Source: a virus
IMG/VR virus record: IMGVR_UViG_3300027906_000197
Span: 1-20,572 of that record
Length of the DNA stretch: 20,572 nt
Direction: 5' to 3' (one strand)
Every line of letters begins with the position of its first letter. The first letter of the stretch is position 1. Made by a program: the position numbers and the translations under genes. The notes under the pieces are model-generated. The model was not told the origin of the DNA and did no database searches. It saw only the letters and a list, made by a program, of their open reading frames with translations. This document shows positions 6,652 to 14,930 of the stretch, one piece after another.

Positions 6652-7959
6652 TTATATCCTATTAGCTTCTTTTGCTAGTGTATCAGATAACCCCTTCATC
6701 CTACGTTTAACTCCACGCAAGGTTGTTGTTCTGTATTCGTTGTTATCTAAAAATTCTTCGGATGCCTCCTGAAACTTACCCTCATTTATTAAGTCTATGG
6801 TTATAGGACTTCCTGCTATACCACCCCTAAACCAACTCTGTGCTATTTCTATTTGTAACTCTTGACTCAATCTATCAAAGTTTTTAATTTTACTTTTTAT
6901 CTTAGGTATTCTTTTTGCTAAGTCTTTACGTAGTAAAGCATCTGCCTCTTTTGCAGTAATAGTTTGACCTTCTTTTACATCAGCCCCATAGTGTCCATGT
7001 CCTATAGTGTAAAACTCTTCACCAAACTTTTTCTCTGCTACGTAATCAATACCCTCTTCTGTCTTTAGTCTAGTTATGATAGCATCATTTAAAGGTATCT
7101 TTGGTTTGTGTGGAGGTAATGCGTGGACTAATGGGTAGGCTGTTTTAATAGGTTCAAGCTCTTTCATACTTGTAGCGTTCTTTACTACTTCTGCATCATC
7201 ATCTCTGTATATGGGTATCTTTATATCTTTACCTGCCACTATTCTATTTTTATCTTCTATCTTATTAAGATACATTAGTTCTTGAACAGTAGTGCCTGTT
7301 GCATCAGCTATCTCACCTAAAGTATCACCTGATTGTATTGTGTAGGCTGCAGTATTTGTAGGAGAACCAATAAGTATAGGTTGACTTTCCATAGTAGGAG
7401 AACCCAAGCCCTTACCAACAACTTGGTTTCTGTCAATAGTAGGTACTTCATCAACGCCACCTATCTGTGGTGTGGTGTCTATGTTGGGTTGTGTTCTTGG
7501 CTGACTAGGACCACCAGTTAGCTTTGACATATCTATAAAGTCATAACCACCAGTGTTAATACCACTTTCAGTTACAGGTACTGGATCTGGTATAACAAAC
7601 ATAGGATCACTATTGTATGCATCTAATAGAAACATATCATCATCACGTGGTTCTGGTTTATTCATACCAAAGAACTGCGCTCCGTAGTATTTCATTCCAT
7701 CATATATCTTTTGGTCTAGGTTTCTATCGTCTGGTTTTTCTCCAAACGTTTTAATCTTTTTATCTACCTTTGCTTGAGAAGGTAGTTTTATTTCATCATA
7801 GCCAACTGCAGCCTGACTACTAGTATCATAAGCACTAGATGAATAGTCAGGTACACCTAACCCTTTTCTCAGCCCCTGCTGCTTACTAGTCTGTGTTCCT
7901 GCTGCTCGACTGAAGGCCAGTTGCTGTGCTGCAAACGTTTGTCTAGGATCATATGTCAT
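6652..7959 (-). CDS. LysM plus GH24 lysozyme-like peptidoglycan hydrolase (435 aa)
   Basis: The chosen start is ATG 7959 (MTYDPRQTFAAQQ), 16 bases after the upstream stop. A longer TTG reading from 8085 overlaps the previous gene. Residues about 1-200 are polar, Pro/Asp/Gln-rich and look like a virion tether. Residues about 205-250 form a LysM domain (AYTIQSGDTLGEIADATGTT, ending AGKDIKIPI), which binds peptidoglycan. Residues about 290-430 resemble T4-type lysozyme: TEEG (Glu302, matching T4 Glu11) and FYTIGHGHYG (Thr318, matching T4 Thr26), then T-x-x-E-A-D-x-LL. The residue matching the catalytic Asp20 of T4 appears to be Lys. The protein could be the endolysin, or a virion-borne hydrolase helping DNA entry. 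The structural-looking N-terminus favours the latter, and the adjacent holin-like gene the former. Confidence 0.75.
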   Translation of the reverse strand: MTYDPRQTFAAQQLAFSRAAGTQTSKQQGLRKGLGVPDYSSSAYDTSSQAAVGYDEIKLPSQAKVDKKIKTFGEKPDDRNLDQKIYDGMKYYGAQFFGMNKPEPRDDDMFLLDAYNSDPMFVIPDPVPVTESGINTGGYDFIDMSKLTGGPSQPRTQPNIDTTPQIGGVDEVPTIDRNQVVGKGLGSPTMESQPILIGSPTNTAAYTIQSGDTLGEIADATGTTVQELMYLNKIEDKNRIVAGKDIKIPIYRDDDAEVVKNATSMKELEPIKTAYPLVHALPPHKPKIPLNDAIITRLKTEEGIDYVAEKKFGEEFYTIGHGHYGADVKEGQTITAKEADALLRKDLAKRIPKIKSKIKNFDRLSQELQIEIAQSWFRGGIAGSPITIDLINEGKFQEASEEFLDNNEYRTTTLRGVKRRMKGLSDTLAKEANRI

Positions 7960-7975
7960 TTTTATACCTGTATTA

Positions 7976-9763
7976 TTAGAAGATAGAATCCAAGGCTCTT
8001 TCGGTGAGCTTACCAACGAAACCCCCAAGTCCTTTTTCGAAAGCACTAGAGCCACCATCAGTAGCACTGATTTTAGCAGTAGCAATGTTGTTATCCCTTT
8101 GTTTTGCGTTTTCAGAGGACTTCCATGCCCACCCTAGTATGTCTCTTTCTCTTTGTAGTACAGCATCATAGGCTGCTCTTGTCAGATTATTAGCTGCCAT
8201 AGCTGCATCACGGTTAGCTTGGTTAGCAGCGGCATTATCTGCAGTAGTTATACTCTGCGCCCACTTAGCATTTGCTTGTGCTATTACAAGATGATTCTGT
8301 GCATTAAACTGGTCACGTGCATTAGTCTGTGCAGTGTTAAATCTACCAATAGCATTTGCTTCACCTGCATTAAAACGTTCCATTGCATTGGTTTGCTCTG
8401 AGTTAAACTGTGAAACCTGAGTAGCCATAGTAGAAAAGAATTGATCAGTCTGGTTCTGTGATGTAGCGTTGAACTGTTTGGCTGCATTGTCTGCTGATTG
8501 ATCAGACATAATAGAAGCTATTTGAGCCTGTGCTTTGAACATAGTGGTTTGTTGCTCATTAGATAGGTTAGTCATATCCATTGCCAAGAATGAGTCAGCA
8601 TTTTGTTTAGCTGCTTGCTGCCTGTTGTTTAAGTTAGCCATGTCCATCTGTGACATAGTAGCAGCATCAGCCATGACTTTGGCTTGTTGGTTTGATAAGT
8701 TAGTTAAGTCTACAGTCTGAGCCATCCTAGCATTTTCTAGTGCTACTTGTTGCTCTGCACTAAAGTTAATGTTAGCTATTTCTGATACACGTGCTGCATT
8801 CTTAACTTTAGTTTGAAAGCCTTGATCAAACTCTTGTCCTAAAAATCTTGCACGTTGTTCTGCTTTAGCCATAGCCATTTGTTGTTTATTAGATGCATCC
8901 ATCTGAGCGATGGGCAATGCCGATTCCATAGCAGCCTGTACAACTGCCATACCTGCCATAGATGATGCTCCTAATCCACGTGCTTGCATCTGTGCATTTG
9001 CATTACGCATAGCACCTGCTGCCCATGATGGTGTGTTACCACCTTGGAAGTCTTGCATCAAATCATCTAGTTCAGTCTTTACAGATGCAGCTTGTTCTTT
9101 TGCTAGGGTAGTATCTACCTGTGCCTGATCTACAGTAGTACCACTAATAGTTTGATCTGCTGTCATCTGCATAGGAGTAGGGGCTTGCACTTGTTGTGCC
9201 TGTCCTTGTTGAGCAGCTTGTAATCCTAGTGATGATGCTTGTGTTGGGTCTACCTGTGCAGCTTGCATCTGTGCATTAGGAGCAACATTTCCTTGTGCTG
9301 CTTGTTGTTGTGTTCCTGCTACTCTAACTGCTGTCTGAGTTGATCCTGCTTGCATTTGATTAGCAGGTGTTGTAGGTGGTGCAACTGTAGGTACATTTGC
9401 TGCTGCATTTGTATTTGTAACCTGTGTTGCTACAGGAGCCTGTCCAGTATTTACTGCTATTTGTGTAGGTGTTCCACCAGTATCCGCAATAGTAGCTGCT
9501 TTACTAATCATAGTAGTAGGATCAGTCTGTATCTGTCCTGTGGATTGCTGGCCTGTAAGTACACCAGTAGCAGCTTCTACAGGTTTTTGTTCTACTAGTT
9601 TTTTGGCTGCTAAAGTAAGCTGACCCATCATAGCTGCTGCAGAAGGACTAGCTGCAAGAAACTGGTTTATAGATTTTTGATCCATTGCACCTTTGTAGCC
9701 CAAGGATGGGAGTATTTTCTTTTGCATTACTTCAGGCTTAAACCCTACAAATTTCTTAGCCAT
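7976..9763 (-). CDS. Ala/Gln/Asn-rich repeat-containing virion protein (595 aa)
   Basis: The N-terminus (MAKKFVGFKPEVMQKKILPS and SINQFLAASPSAAAMMGQLT) is like virion proteins of marine phages, probably a short docking domain. Residues about 70-200 are low-complexity Gln/Ala/Thr/Pro. Residues about 330-417 hold repeats built on TNLSNQQ, ANLNNRQQ and TNLSNEQQ. Residues about 429-491 hold a second array with Phe-Asn (FNATSQNQTDQFF, FNSEQTNAMERFN, FNTAQTNARDQFN). Both arrays should form long helices or coiled coils. There is no enzyme motif. It lies at the place of the T7 internal virion genes 14-15, and I infer an internal core or other structural role. The ribosome site is AGGGAAAT. A fibre-like rod is the main alternative. 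Confidence 0.6.
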   Translation of the reverse strand: MAKKFVGFKPEVMQKKILPSLGYKGAMDQKSINQFLAASPSAAAMMGQLTLAAKKLVEQKPVEAATGVLTGQQSTGQIQTDPTTMISKAATIADTGGTPTQIAVNTGQAPVATQVTNTNAAANVPTVAPPTTPANQMQAGSTQTAVRVAGTQQQAAQGNVAPNAQMQAAQVDPTQASSLGLQAAQQGQAQQVQAPTPMQMTADQTISGTTVDQAQVDTTLAKEQAASVKTELDDLMQDFQGGNTPSWAAGAMRNANAQMQARGLGASSMAGMAVVQAAMESALPIAQMDASNKQQMAMAKAEQRARFLGQEFDQGFQTKVKNAARVSEIANINFSAEQQVALENARMAQTVDLTNLSNQQAKVMADAATMSQMDMANLNNRQQAAKQNADSFLAMDMTNLSNEQQTTMFKAQAQIASIMSDQSADNAAKQFNATSQNQTDQFFSTMATQVSQFNSEQTNAMERFNAGEANAIGRFNTAQTNARDQFNAQNHLVIAQANAKWAQSITTADNAAANQANRDAAMAANNLTRAAYDAVLQRERDILGWAWKSSENAKQRDNNIATAKISATDGGSSAFEKGLGGFVGKLTERALDSIF

Positions 9764-9766
9764 ATT

Positions 9767-10006
9767 TTATTTCCCTATTTGCATCCACAATGATGCGGCA
9801 ATGAATGTTATTACTGCTACTGTTGACATCTTTACAATGGTTGACCATACACCTCTTCGTGTATCACGCCACGTTTCTAGTAAGTTACGCATCTCAATTA
9901 TATCTTTACGAGCATCGTCATCATGTAACCCTACCTCACGCAACGCTGCTGTAGCACCACGCTTGGCTGCACGATTTAGCATTTCTTCTAATTCATCTGG
10001 TGTCAT
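9767..10006 (-). CDS. Small protein with C-terminal membrane anchor (79 aa), DUF6127-like
   Basis: The start is fixed by a TAATG overlap with the tail fibre stop. Residues 1-50 are a charged helix (MTPDELEEMLNRAAKRGATA, then DARKDIIEMRNLLETWRDTR). Residues about 57-76 form one transmembrane helix (IVKMSTVAVITFIAASLWMQ) with a very short tail. The layout of a cytoplasmic amphipathic helix, a DxxARKDI-x-E-(M/L)-R-x-LL core and a terminal anchor resembles the small DUF6127-type proteins of phages and prophages of alphaproteobacteria, and also XhlA-like lysis accessories. I recall this family from memory only. A lysis or membrane-tethering role is plausible but unproven. Confidence 0.55.
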   Translation of the reverse strand: MTPDELEEMLNRAAKRGATAALREVGLHDDDARKDIIEMRNLLETWRDTRRGVWSTIVKMSTVAVITFIAASLWMQIGK

Positions 10007-12024
10007 TAGGTATACATCTGATATCTAATTGTCCATAATCCAGAACCCTGCCCTACAACTGCATTGTAGTATGCTAGAATAGTAGCAGACACAGAACTAC
10101 CAGTAGAGTTGGTGTATTTTACTATCCCAGTTCCTGCAGTTCCTGTAGCTACTGTTGATCCACCAACTTGAACAAGAACAGCACCTGCTAAGTTTGACCA
10201 CGCAACTATTGTAGAACCATTAGCTATGGATAAAGAAGATATTTGTGTTGCTACTCCGTTTGTTACATTCTCTGTTTTACCACCTACACTATCAGGTGCG
10301 CCACCACTACCCCCAGATGCGGAATCAGCGGATGTAATTGCTGTAACGTGTCCATACGAATCTAAGGTAATGTCTTGTATAAAGTTTGTGCCACTATTGT
10401 TTACAGAAGCCTGTGTTGAAGTGTCTTCGTGGTCAATAGTAATTGTTGAGTTACTACTTGCGTTAGTGGTAAAGTTTCCACCACCTGTAAGTGCATCACC
10501 TGCAGTTATTGTTATGGTAGAATTATTAGCAGCAGCTATATCATTTGTTATTACACCAGTTGTGGAGTTGTATGACATACCTGTACCTGCAGATACAGAA
10601 CCTCTTGCTCTTGCTGTAGTGTGATATAAGTTAGAAGAACCTTCTGATAAATCATCTGTGTCGTGATTGGCAATAGAGGATACAGTACCAGTTACGTTGC
10701 CTGTAAGGTTGCCAGTTACATCACCAGTTACAGCACCTGTCAAATTACCATGAACTCTTGCTACGTTTAGCTCTTTATTCATGTTCCAACGATCATCAGA
10801 GTTTGTATATGTAAATGTTGCGTTGGCTCCACCTACAGTAAGACCGCCAGTGTTAGCAGCAGCAGAGCTACCTGCGCCACTTGCGACTGTTATGTTAAGA
10901 TCTGCGACATCTACAGTAGTAGAGTTAACAGTTGTTGTTGTGCCTTGAACAGTTAGGTTACCTGTAACTACAGCATTGCCACCAACAGTAACGTTTCCTG
11001 TGGTTGTGATTGCATCAATGTATCCATGTGACCAGTAGTTAGATGAATCACCTATGGTGTATGTGCTGTCTGCACTTGGTATTAAGTTAGAAGCTACATC
11101 TGCAGTGAATGTAACTGTGTCTGAGGCAGCGTTACCTAATACTGTATTACCATTAGCTGTAAGTACACCTGATACATTTACTGTAGTTAATTCACTAGTG
11201 CCGCTAGATGTTACATTACCAGTTAAGTTGCCTGTGACATTTCCTGTAACACCACCGTTAGCATTTATAGCACTTGTCATAGTACTTACACCAGTGACAG
11301 CAAGAGTACCTGCTATAGCTGTATTACCTGATGAAGAAGCTACAGTAAATTTATTTGTGTTAATGTCAAAGTCGCCATCAATACCAGTTGCGCCAGAAGC
11401 AGCTATTGTAGTAAAAGATCCTGCTGCTGCAGTGCTGCCCCCTATAATAGTTGCGTCTATCGTACCACCGTTTATATCTGCTGTATCTGCTACAAGGCTA
11501 TCTATATTAGCAATTCCATCTAAGTATAAATTTCTCCACTCTTGTGTTGAACTACCTAAATCATATGTATTGTCATCATCAGGAATGAAGTGACTGTCAA
11601 TGTCTGCACCAAAAGAAACTGTGTCAGTAGCAGCATCACCAAATGTAAGGTTTCCGTTAATGGTTGTATTACCTGTTACAGTTAAATCACCTCCTATAGA
11701 AACATCATCTGTAACGGTTAGGTCATCACCTATAGTTACATCACCCCCGAAGAATCCATCCTTCCATCTTCTTGTAGTTTTACCCAAGTCAATGAGGTTA
11801 TCTACTTTTGGAAATACAGCACTTGCTTCTACCTCCAATTCGTTAGAACCACCGATCTTAGTTACTGGCGCACCACCGCCTGTAGTACCATCATGGTTGT
11901 GGCCTGATGATGCATTAAAGGCATTTACAATGGCATTGTATTCATCGTTGAACAAATCGGCATCAATAGGATTGCCGTCAGCTAATTGCCCTGTAGTATC
12001 CTGTCTAACATAACCTGTTGGCAT
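10006..12024 (-). CDS. Tail fibre protein (672 aa)
   Basis: The N-terminus (MPTGYVRQDTTGQLADGNPI, then NAFNASSGHNHDGTTGGGAP) is typical of fibre proteins of marine podoviruses and likely anchors to the tail. The shaft is Thr/Gly/Asn-rich beta structure with GNVTGNLTGNVTG-type repeats. A module ending in a Trp motif (NTYDLGSSTQEWRNLYLDG) appears at residues about 129-171 and again at 297-339, with a shorter related copy at about 74-93. Downstream are the fibre motifs SNLYHTTARARGSVSAGTGM and LDSYGHVTAITSA (about 465-565), and a Gly-rich hinge (SGGSGGAP) before a C-terminal domain of about 90 residues that could contact the receptor. It follows tail tubular protein B by 11 bases with AAGGAAC as ribosome site. 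Receptor specificity cannot be read from sequence. Confidence 0.8.
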   Translation of the reverse strand: MPTGYVRQDTTGQLADGNPIDADLFNDEYNAIVNAFNASSGHNHDGTTGGGAPVTKIGGSNELEVEASAVFPKVDNLIDLGKTTRRWKDGFFGGDVTIGDDLTVTDDVSIGGDLTVTGNTTINGNLTFGDAATDTVSFGADIDSHFIPDDDNTYDLGSSTQEWRNLYLDGIANIDSLVADTADINGGTIDATIIGGSTAAAGSFTTIAASGATGIDGDFDINTNKFTVASSSGNTAIAGTLAVTGVSTMTSAINANGGVTGNVTGNLTGNVTSSGTSELTTVNVSGVLTANGNTVLGNAASDTVTFTADVASNLIPSADSTYTIGDSSNYWSHGYIDAITTTGNVTVGGNAVVTGNLTVQGTTTTVNSTTVDVADLNITVASGAGSSAAANTGGLTVGGANATFTYTNSDDRWNMNKELNVARVHGNLTGAVTGDVTGNLTGNVTGTVSSIANHDTDDLSEGSSNLYHTTARARGSVSAGTGMSYNSTTGVITNDIAAANNSTITITAGDALTGGGNFTTNASSNSTITIDHEDTSTQASVNNSGTNFIQDITLDSYGHVTAITSADSASGGSGGAPDSVGGKTENVTNGVATQISSLSIANGSTIVAWSNLAGAVLVQVGGSTVATGTAGTGIVKYTNSTGSSVSATILAYYNAVVGQGSGLWTIRYQMYT

Positions 12025-12035
12025 AGTTTAGTTCC

Positions 12036-13913
12036 TTATTGTCTATCGTTTGTTTTGTATTCTAACACAGCAGTGTCTAATGTAAAGCTTGGATTTGTTG
12101 TATTGTCTTGTATTCTTACAGAAACAGTCTTTCCTGAACCTATAATATTTACTGGATAAATTTTATCTATAAGTGCGCCAAATTTGTGACCAAAAGCGGA
12201 ACCAAATTGTGCGCCTTGGTTAAAGAAAGCCACAGACCCAGAGCTAGTTAAAATATTTATAGTGTCTGGTTGTATAATACTGTTTCTTGTATTTGATTCA
12301 AAGTCAAACTTTAAGTTAAAGTCTAAGTCTATAGTTCCAAATGGGTCAATAAACCAAACAGCTTTATAAAAAGTCTTCCTTATTTGTGGATCGTTTATAG
12401 GCATGAATGCTGATTGAAATACAGCGTTTATGTTTGAACTGTCAAAGGTAGATCCACTTTCACCTTTGTATATATACCCATCACTGTTTGCAAATGCTAA
12501 AGTTTCTACTGAACCTTCATATACACTGTCTGCAACATAGGCTTTTATGCCTTTACAAGTTGACCACTCAATTCCTTGAGAGCCTTGAGTTGTAACCTTT
12601 GTAGCTATTAGACCTTCAGAGGAAGCCTCTCTCCTACTACTAAGATATGAGAATATTCTGTACTGAGATTTACCTCTAAGTATGTGAGAGCAAAATGTAG
12701 ACTCTCCACCAACAAAATCTAGAAAAGTTTCTTTTATTTTATCGGATGCAACATCTAGAGCAAAGTCACCTATGCGATCAGTAGCACCTAGCTGCCTAAT
12801 ACCATCGGGAGATAAGTACATAATGTCTCCACCAACTTCCTGTATAGTATCTTTGTTAACACATCCTATCTTTTCTGTAATGGACTGAAGCTGGAAGTCT
12901 GCTGCTGTATTACCTACTAATCTACTGATGGTGTCACTTGTAAAAATAACTAGCTGCTCACGAAAGACTGCCATGCCTGTAATGTCGTGAGATAAACTTA
13001 TACTACCTGCACCATCTGCTACAGAAAAGTTATCTACCGTAAAAGGTGCTGTAAAAAATACTGTATTACCTTTTGAATAAAAAGCAGTACGTTTAAATAT
13101 AACTACGTTGTCTGCACCCTCTACATCTGTATTTATTTTAGAACTAGATGCTGATAGGAAAGAAGTGTAGTTACCGTTTTGATTGTATATGGCAGGGTAA
13201 CTTTTACCATCTACAAATACTACCTTGTCATCTCCATCAAAGTTAAACTCAGCATGTTTTACTTTAAGACCGTTTGTATTGTTACTTACTGCTACAGTTG
13301 TACTTCCGTTAGAGGCCACCATAGGTGTCCACGTAGTTCCTGTACCAACATAGTAAGCAGTTTTACCTACATCTGAATTTGTAAAAGCAAAAGTAGTTAG
13401 ACGTGTTAGTACCCAGTTAGTAGATCCGTTACCTGCTGTTGTAACTTTATAAACACCATTCTGTGTTGAGTCAGTTTGTGCATTTACTTTTATCTTACTG
13501 TCTACAGCGTATGCGTTGCCGCTTATAGCAAAAGCAGCTTGTGTTCCTGAGTTTGTAAGAGTACCTGCACCACTATTAAATGTAGCAGTTAAGTTAGCGT
13601 TGGTTGTTGCTACAGTAGTATGCGATTGATCTAGAAAAACACTGGAAACAGCAGCACTATTTACTTTACGTGCAGCTAGTATACGTGTAGATGAAATAAC
13701 TTTCAATCCTAAAATTTCAGACTCGCCTGGAACTGTTGTAGAACTGAACTTTGTGTATCCTAATATCTTACTATAACCACCTTCTTTGTTGACCTCAAAG
13801 TTACTTAACTGAAAAGCAGAACCTACAGCATTAGTACCTTGCTGAAGCAAGCTCATATTTGAGATTAGACCACCCTTAAACTCAACAGGGAAGGTTTGCC
13901 ATTGTGTTGCCAT
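12036..13913 (-). CDS. Tail tubular protein B, nozzle (625 aa, T7 gp12-like)
   Basis: The N-terminus (WQTFPVEFKGGLISNMSLLQ, then NFEVNKEGGYSKILGYTKFS) matches the conserved opening of podoviral tail nozzle proteins, where the chain crosses the nozzle platform (family pattern E-x-G-G-Y-x-K-x-x-G). The rest is predicted beta-rich, with phrases such as HDITGMAVFREQLVIFTSD and GGDIMYLSPDGIRQLGATD that fit a beta-propeller-like nozzle. The length is somewhat below T7 gp12 (794 aa) but within the range of marine podoviruses. The product would form the hexameric tip through which DNA leaves. Its ATG overlaps the stop of tail tubular protein A (TAATG), so the two are made together. Confidence 0.85.
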   Translation of the reverse strand: MATQWQTFPVEFKGGLISNMSLLQQGTNAVGSAFQLSNFEVNKEGGYSKILGYTKFSSTTVPGESEILGLKVISSTRILAARKVNSAAVSSVFLDQSHTTVATTNANLTATFNSGAGTLTNSGTQAAFAISGNAYAVDSKIKVNAQTDSTQNGVYKVTTAGNGSTNWVLTRLTTFAFTNSDVGKTAYYVGTGTTWTPMVASNGSTTVAVSNNTNGLKVKHAEFNFDGDDKVVFVDGKSYPAIYNQNGNYTSFLSASSSKINTDVEGADNVVIFKRTAFYSKGNTVFFTAPFTVDNFSVADGAGSISLSHDITGMAVFREQLVIFTSDTISRLVGNTAADFQLQSITEKIGCVNKDTIQEVGGDIMYLSPDGIRQLGATDRIGDFALDVASDKIKETFLDFVGGESTFCSHILRGKSQYRIFSYLSSRREASSEGLIATKVTTQGSQGIEWSTCKGIKAYVADSVYEGSVETLAFANSDGYIYKGESGSTFDSSNINAVFQSAFMPINDPQIRKTFYKAVWFIDPFGTIDLDFNLKFDFESNTRNSIIQPDTINILTSSGSVAFFNQGAQFGSAFGHKFGALIDKIYPVNIIGSGKTVSVRIQDNTTNPSFTLDTAVLEYKTNDRQ

Positions 13914-14602
13914 TAGTAAGCTACTCTTCTGTCTCTTATTGCGTCAGTACGATTTATGTGTATACTTCTCAGATATTTTATACCGCTTTCAAAATCTTGT
14001 TTTGCCATCTGTGCCATCTGTGTATCAGATCTAAACTGATATATTAAACTCATAGCACCTGCTACAATGATGTGTCTATATGACTCTGGTAATACAGGAA
14101 CATCATCATGTAATAGCATTTCGTAGCCAAGCCTGTAATATTCATAAACTAACTCGTAGGCTTTGTCTGGTTCTGGTACTAGTATGATTTCACGGCTAGG
14201 TGTGCGTACTATATGTCTTGGCACACCTCTGTTACTTGTATCAGTGTCGTATTCTTGGTCTACATATTTTTCTAGGTATTCTTCATAGCTTAACTTTTTT
14301 AGGTGTTCAGTGCCATTTTCTAGTGTTGCACTTCTTTTTATCCTAAACGTTTCCATGTCTATTGTTTTTGCATCGTCTGGAAAAGGATAACGACTTGTAC
14401 CTGCAGTTAAAGTGAGAGTCTCCTCTACATGGTTCCAAGGCCATTCAAACTCTTCTTGATTGATGTGTCTTATTGCAGTATTTACTGAGTCTTTAACAAA
14501 ACTATAGTAACCTGTTGTAATAGAAAAGTCAGTAGTCGTTAATGCTACTTCATTTAATCTTCTGTTGCAGTCGTTTACTAACCCAAGGAAATCATATGCC
14601 AT
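13913..14602 (-). CDS. Tail tubular protein A, adaptor/gatekeeper (229 aa, T7 gp11-like)
   Basis: The sequence MAYDFLGLVNDCNRRLNEVA followed by VKDSVNTAIRHINQEEFEWP is the helical opening of podoviral tail tubular protein A. It is followed by a beta insertion (LTAGTSRYPFPDDAKTIDME) and the conserved later helices (YRHIIVAGAMSLIYQFRSDT). The length is close to T7 gp11 (196 aa). The protein should form a dodecameric ring joining portal and nozzle. It is directly followed by tail tubular protein B, the invariant order in T7-like tails, which supports both calls. The ribosome site is AGGGAGAA, and one base separates the ATG from the stop of the upstream 105-aa gene. Confidence 0.85.
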   Translation of the reverse strand: MAYDFLGLVNDCNRRLNEVALTTTDFSITTGYYSFVKDSVNTAIRHINQEEFEWPWNHVEETLTLTAGTSRYPFPDDAKTIDMETFRIKRSATLENGTEHLKKLSYEEYLEKYVDQEYDTDTSNRGVPRHIVRTPSREIILVPEPDKAYELVYEYYRLGYEMLLHDDVPVLPESYRHIIVAGAMSLIYQFRSDTQMAQMAKQDFESGIKYLRSIHINRTDAIRDRRVAY

Positions 14603-14603
14603 T

Positions 14604-14921
14604 CTATTTCTCCCTGACTGTTAAGAAAATTGTTCTGTTATACGTTAGGCTTGCTGCAGTAGTTATCTGACAAGTTACAGTATACTTAGTGCCAACTACA
14701 CCTGCTGTAAATCTAACAGTAGCAACAGTAGTTGTATTTGTAGGTTGTACTAAAGTTAATCCGTTAGATGCGTCACCAGAGTAAACGTCTGAGTCTGACA
14801 TTGTTTCTCCGTTAACTTTCCAAACAACGGTTGCAATAGTATCAGTACCTAAAAAACGTGACCAATCTACACTGTAATCTACCACTTCATCTGGGTCATG
14901 GTTAGGCCATTTGTACGCCAT
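14604..14921 (-). CDS. Small Ig-like virion protein, fibre-tail adaptor type (105 aa)
   Basis: The opening KWPNHDPDEVVDYSVDWSRF followed by LGTDTIATVVWKVNG matches a widespread small phage protein pattern (K-x-P-D-x-x-x-D-Y-x-x-D-W-x-x-x-L-x-x-D-T-I). The protein is predicted all-beta, one Ig-like domain ending in a strand (NRTIFLTVREK). Members are commonly annotated as fibre-tail adaptor or virion structural proteins, and I recall this from memory only. It is placed immediately before tail tubular protein A. AAGGAAGT precedes the ATG. The function is probably that of a small adaptor or decoration in the tail. Confidence 0.6.
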   Translation of the reverse strand: MAYKWPNHDPDEVVDYSVDWSRFLGTDTIATVVWKVNGETMSDSDVYSGDASNGLTLVQPTNTTTVATVRFTAGVVGTKYTVTCQITTAASLTYNRTIFLTVREK

Positions 14922-14930
14922 GTTACTTCC

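Noticed and set aside
11054-11593. Long open frames on the plus strand opposite the fibre genes (also near 10226-10624, 15187-15525 and 18868-19368).
   Set aside because: They are antisense shadows. The Thr/Val/Ala-rich fibre codons leave few stops on the other strand, the predicted proteins are low-complexity Val/Pro/Ala, and I saw no convincing ribosome sites.
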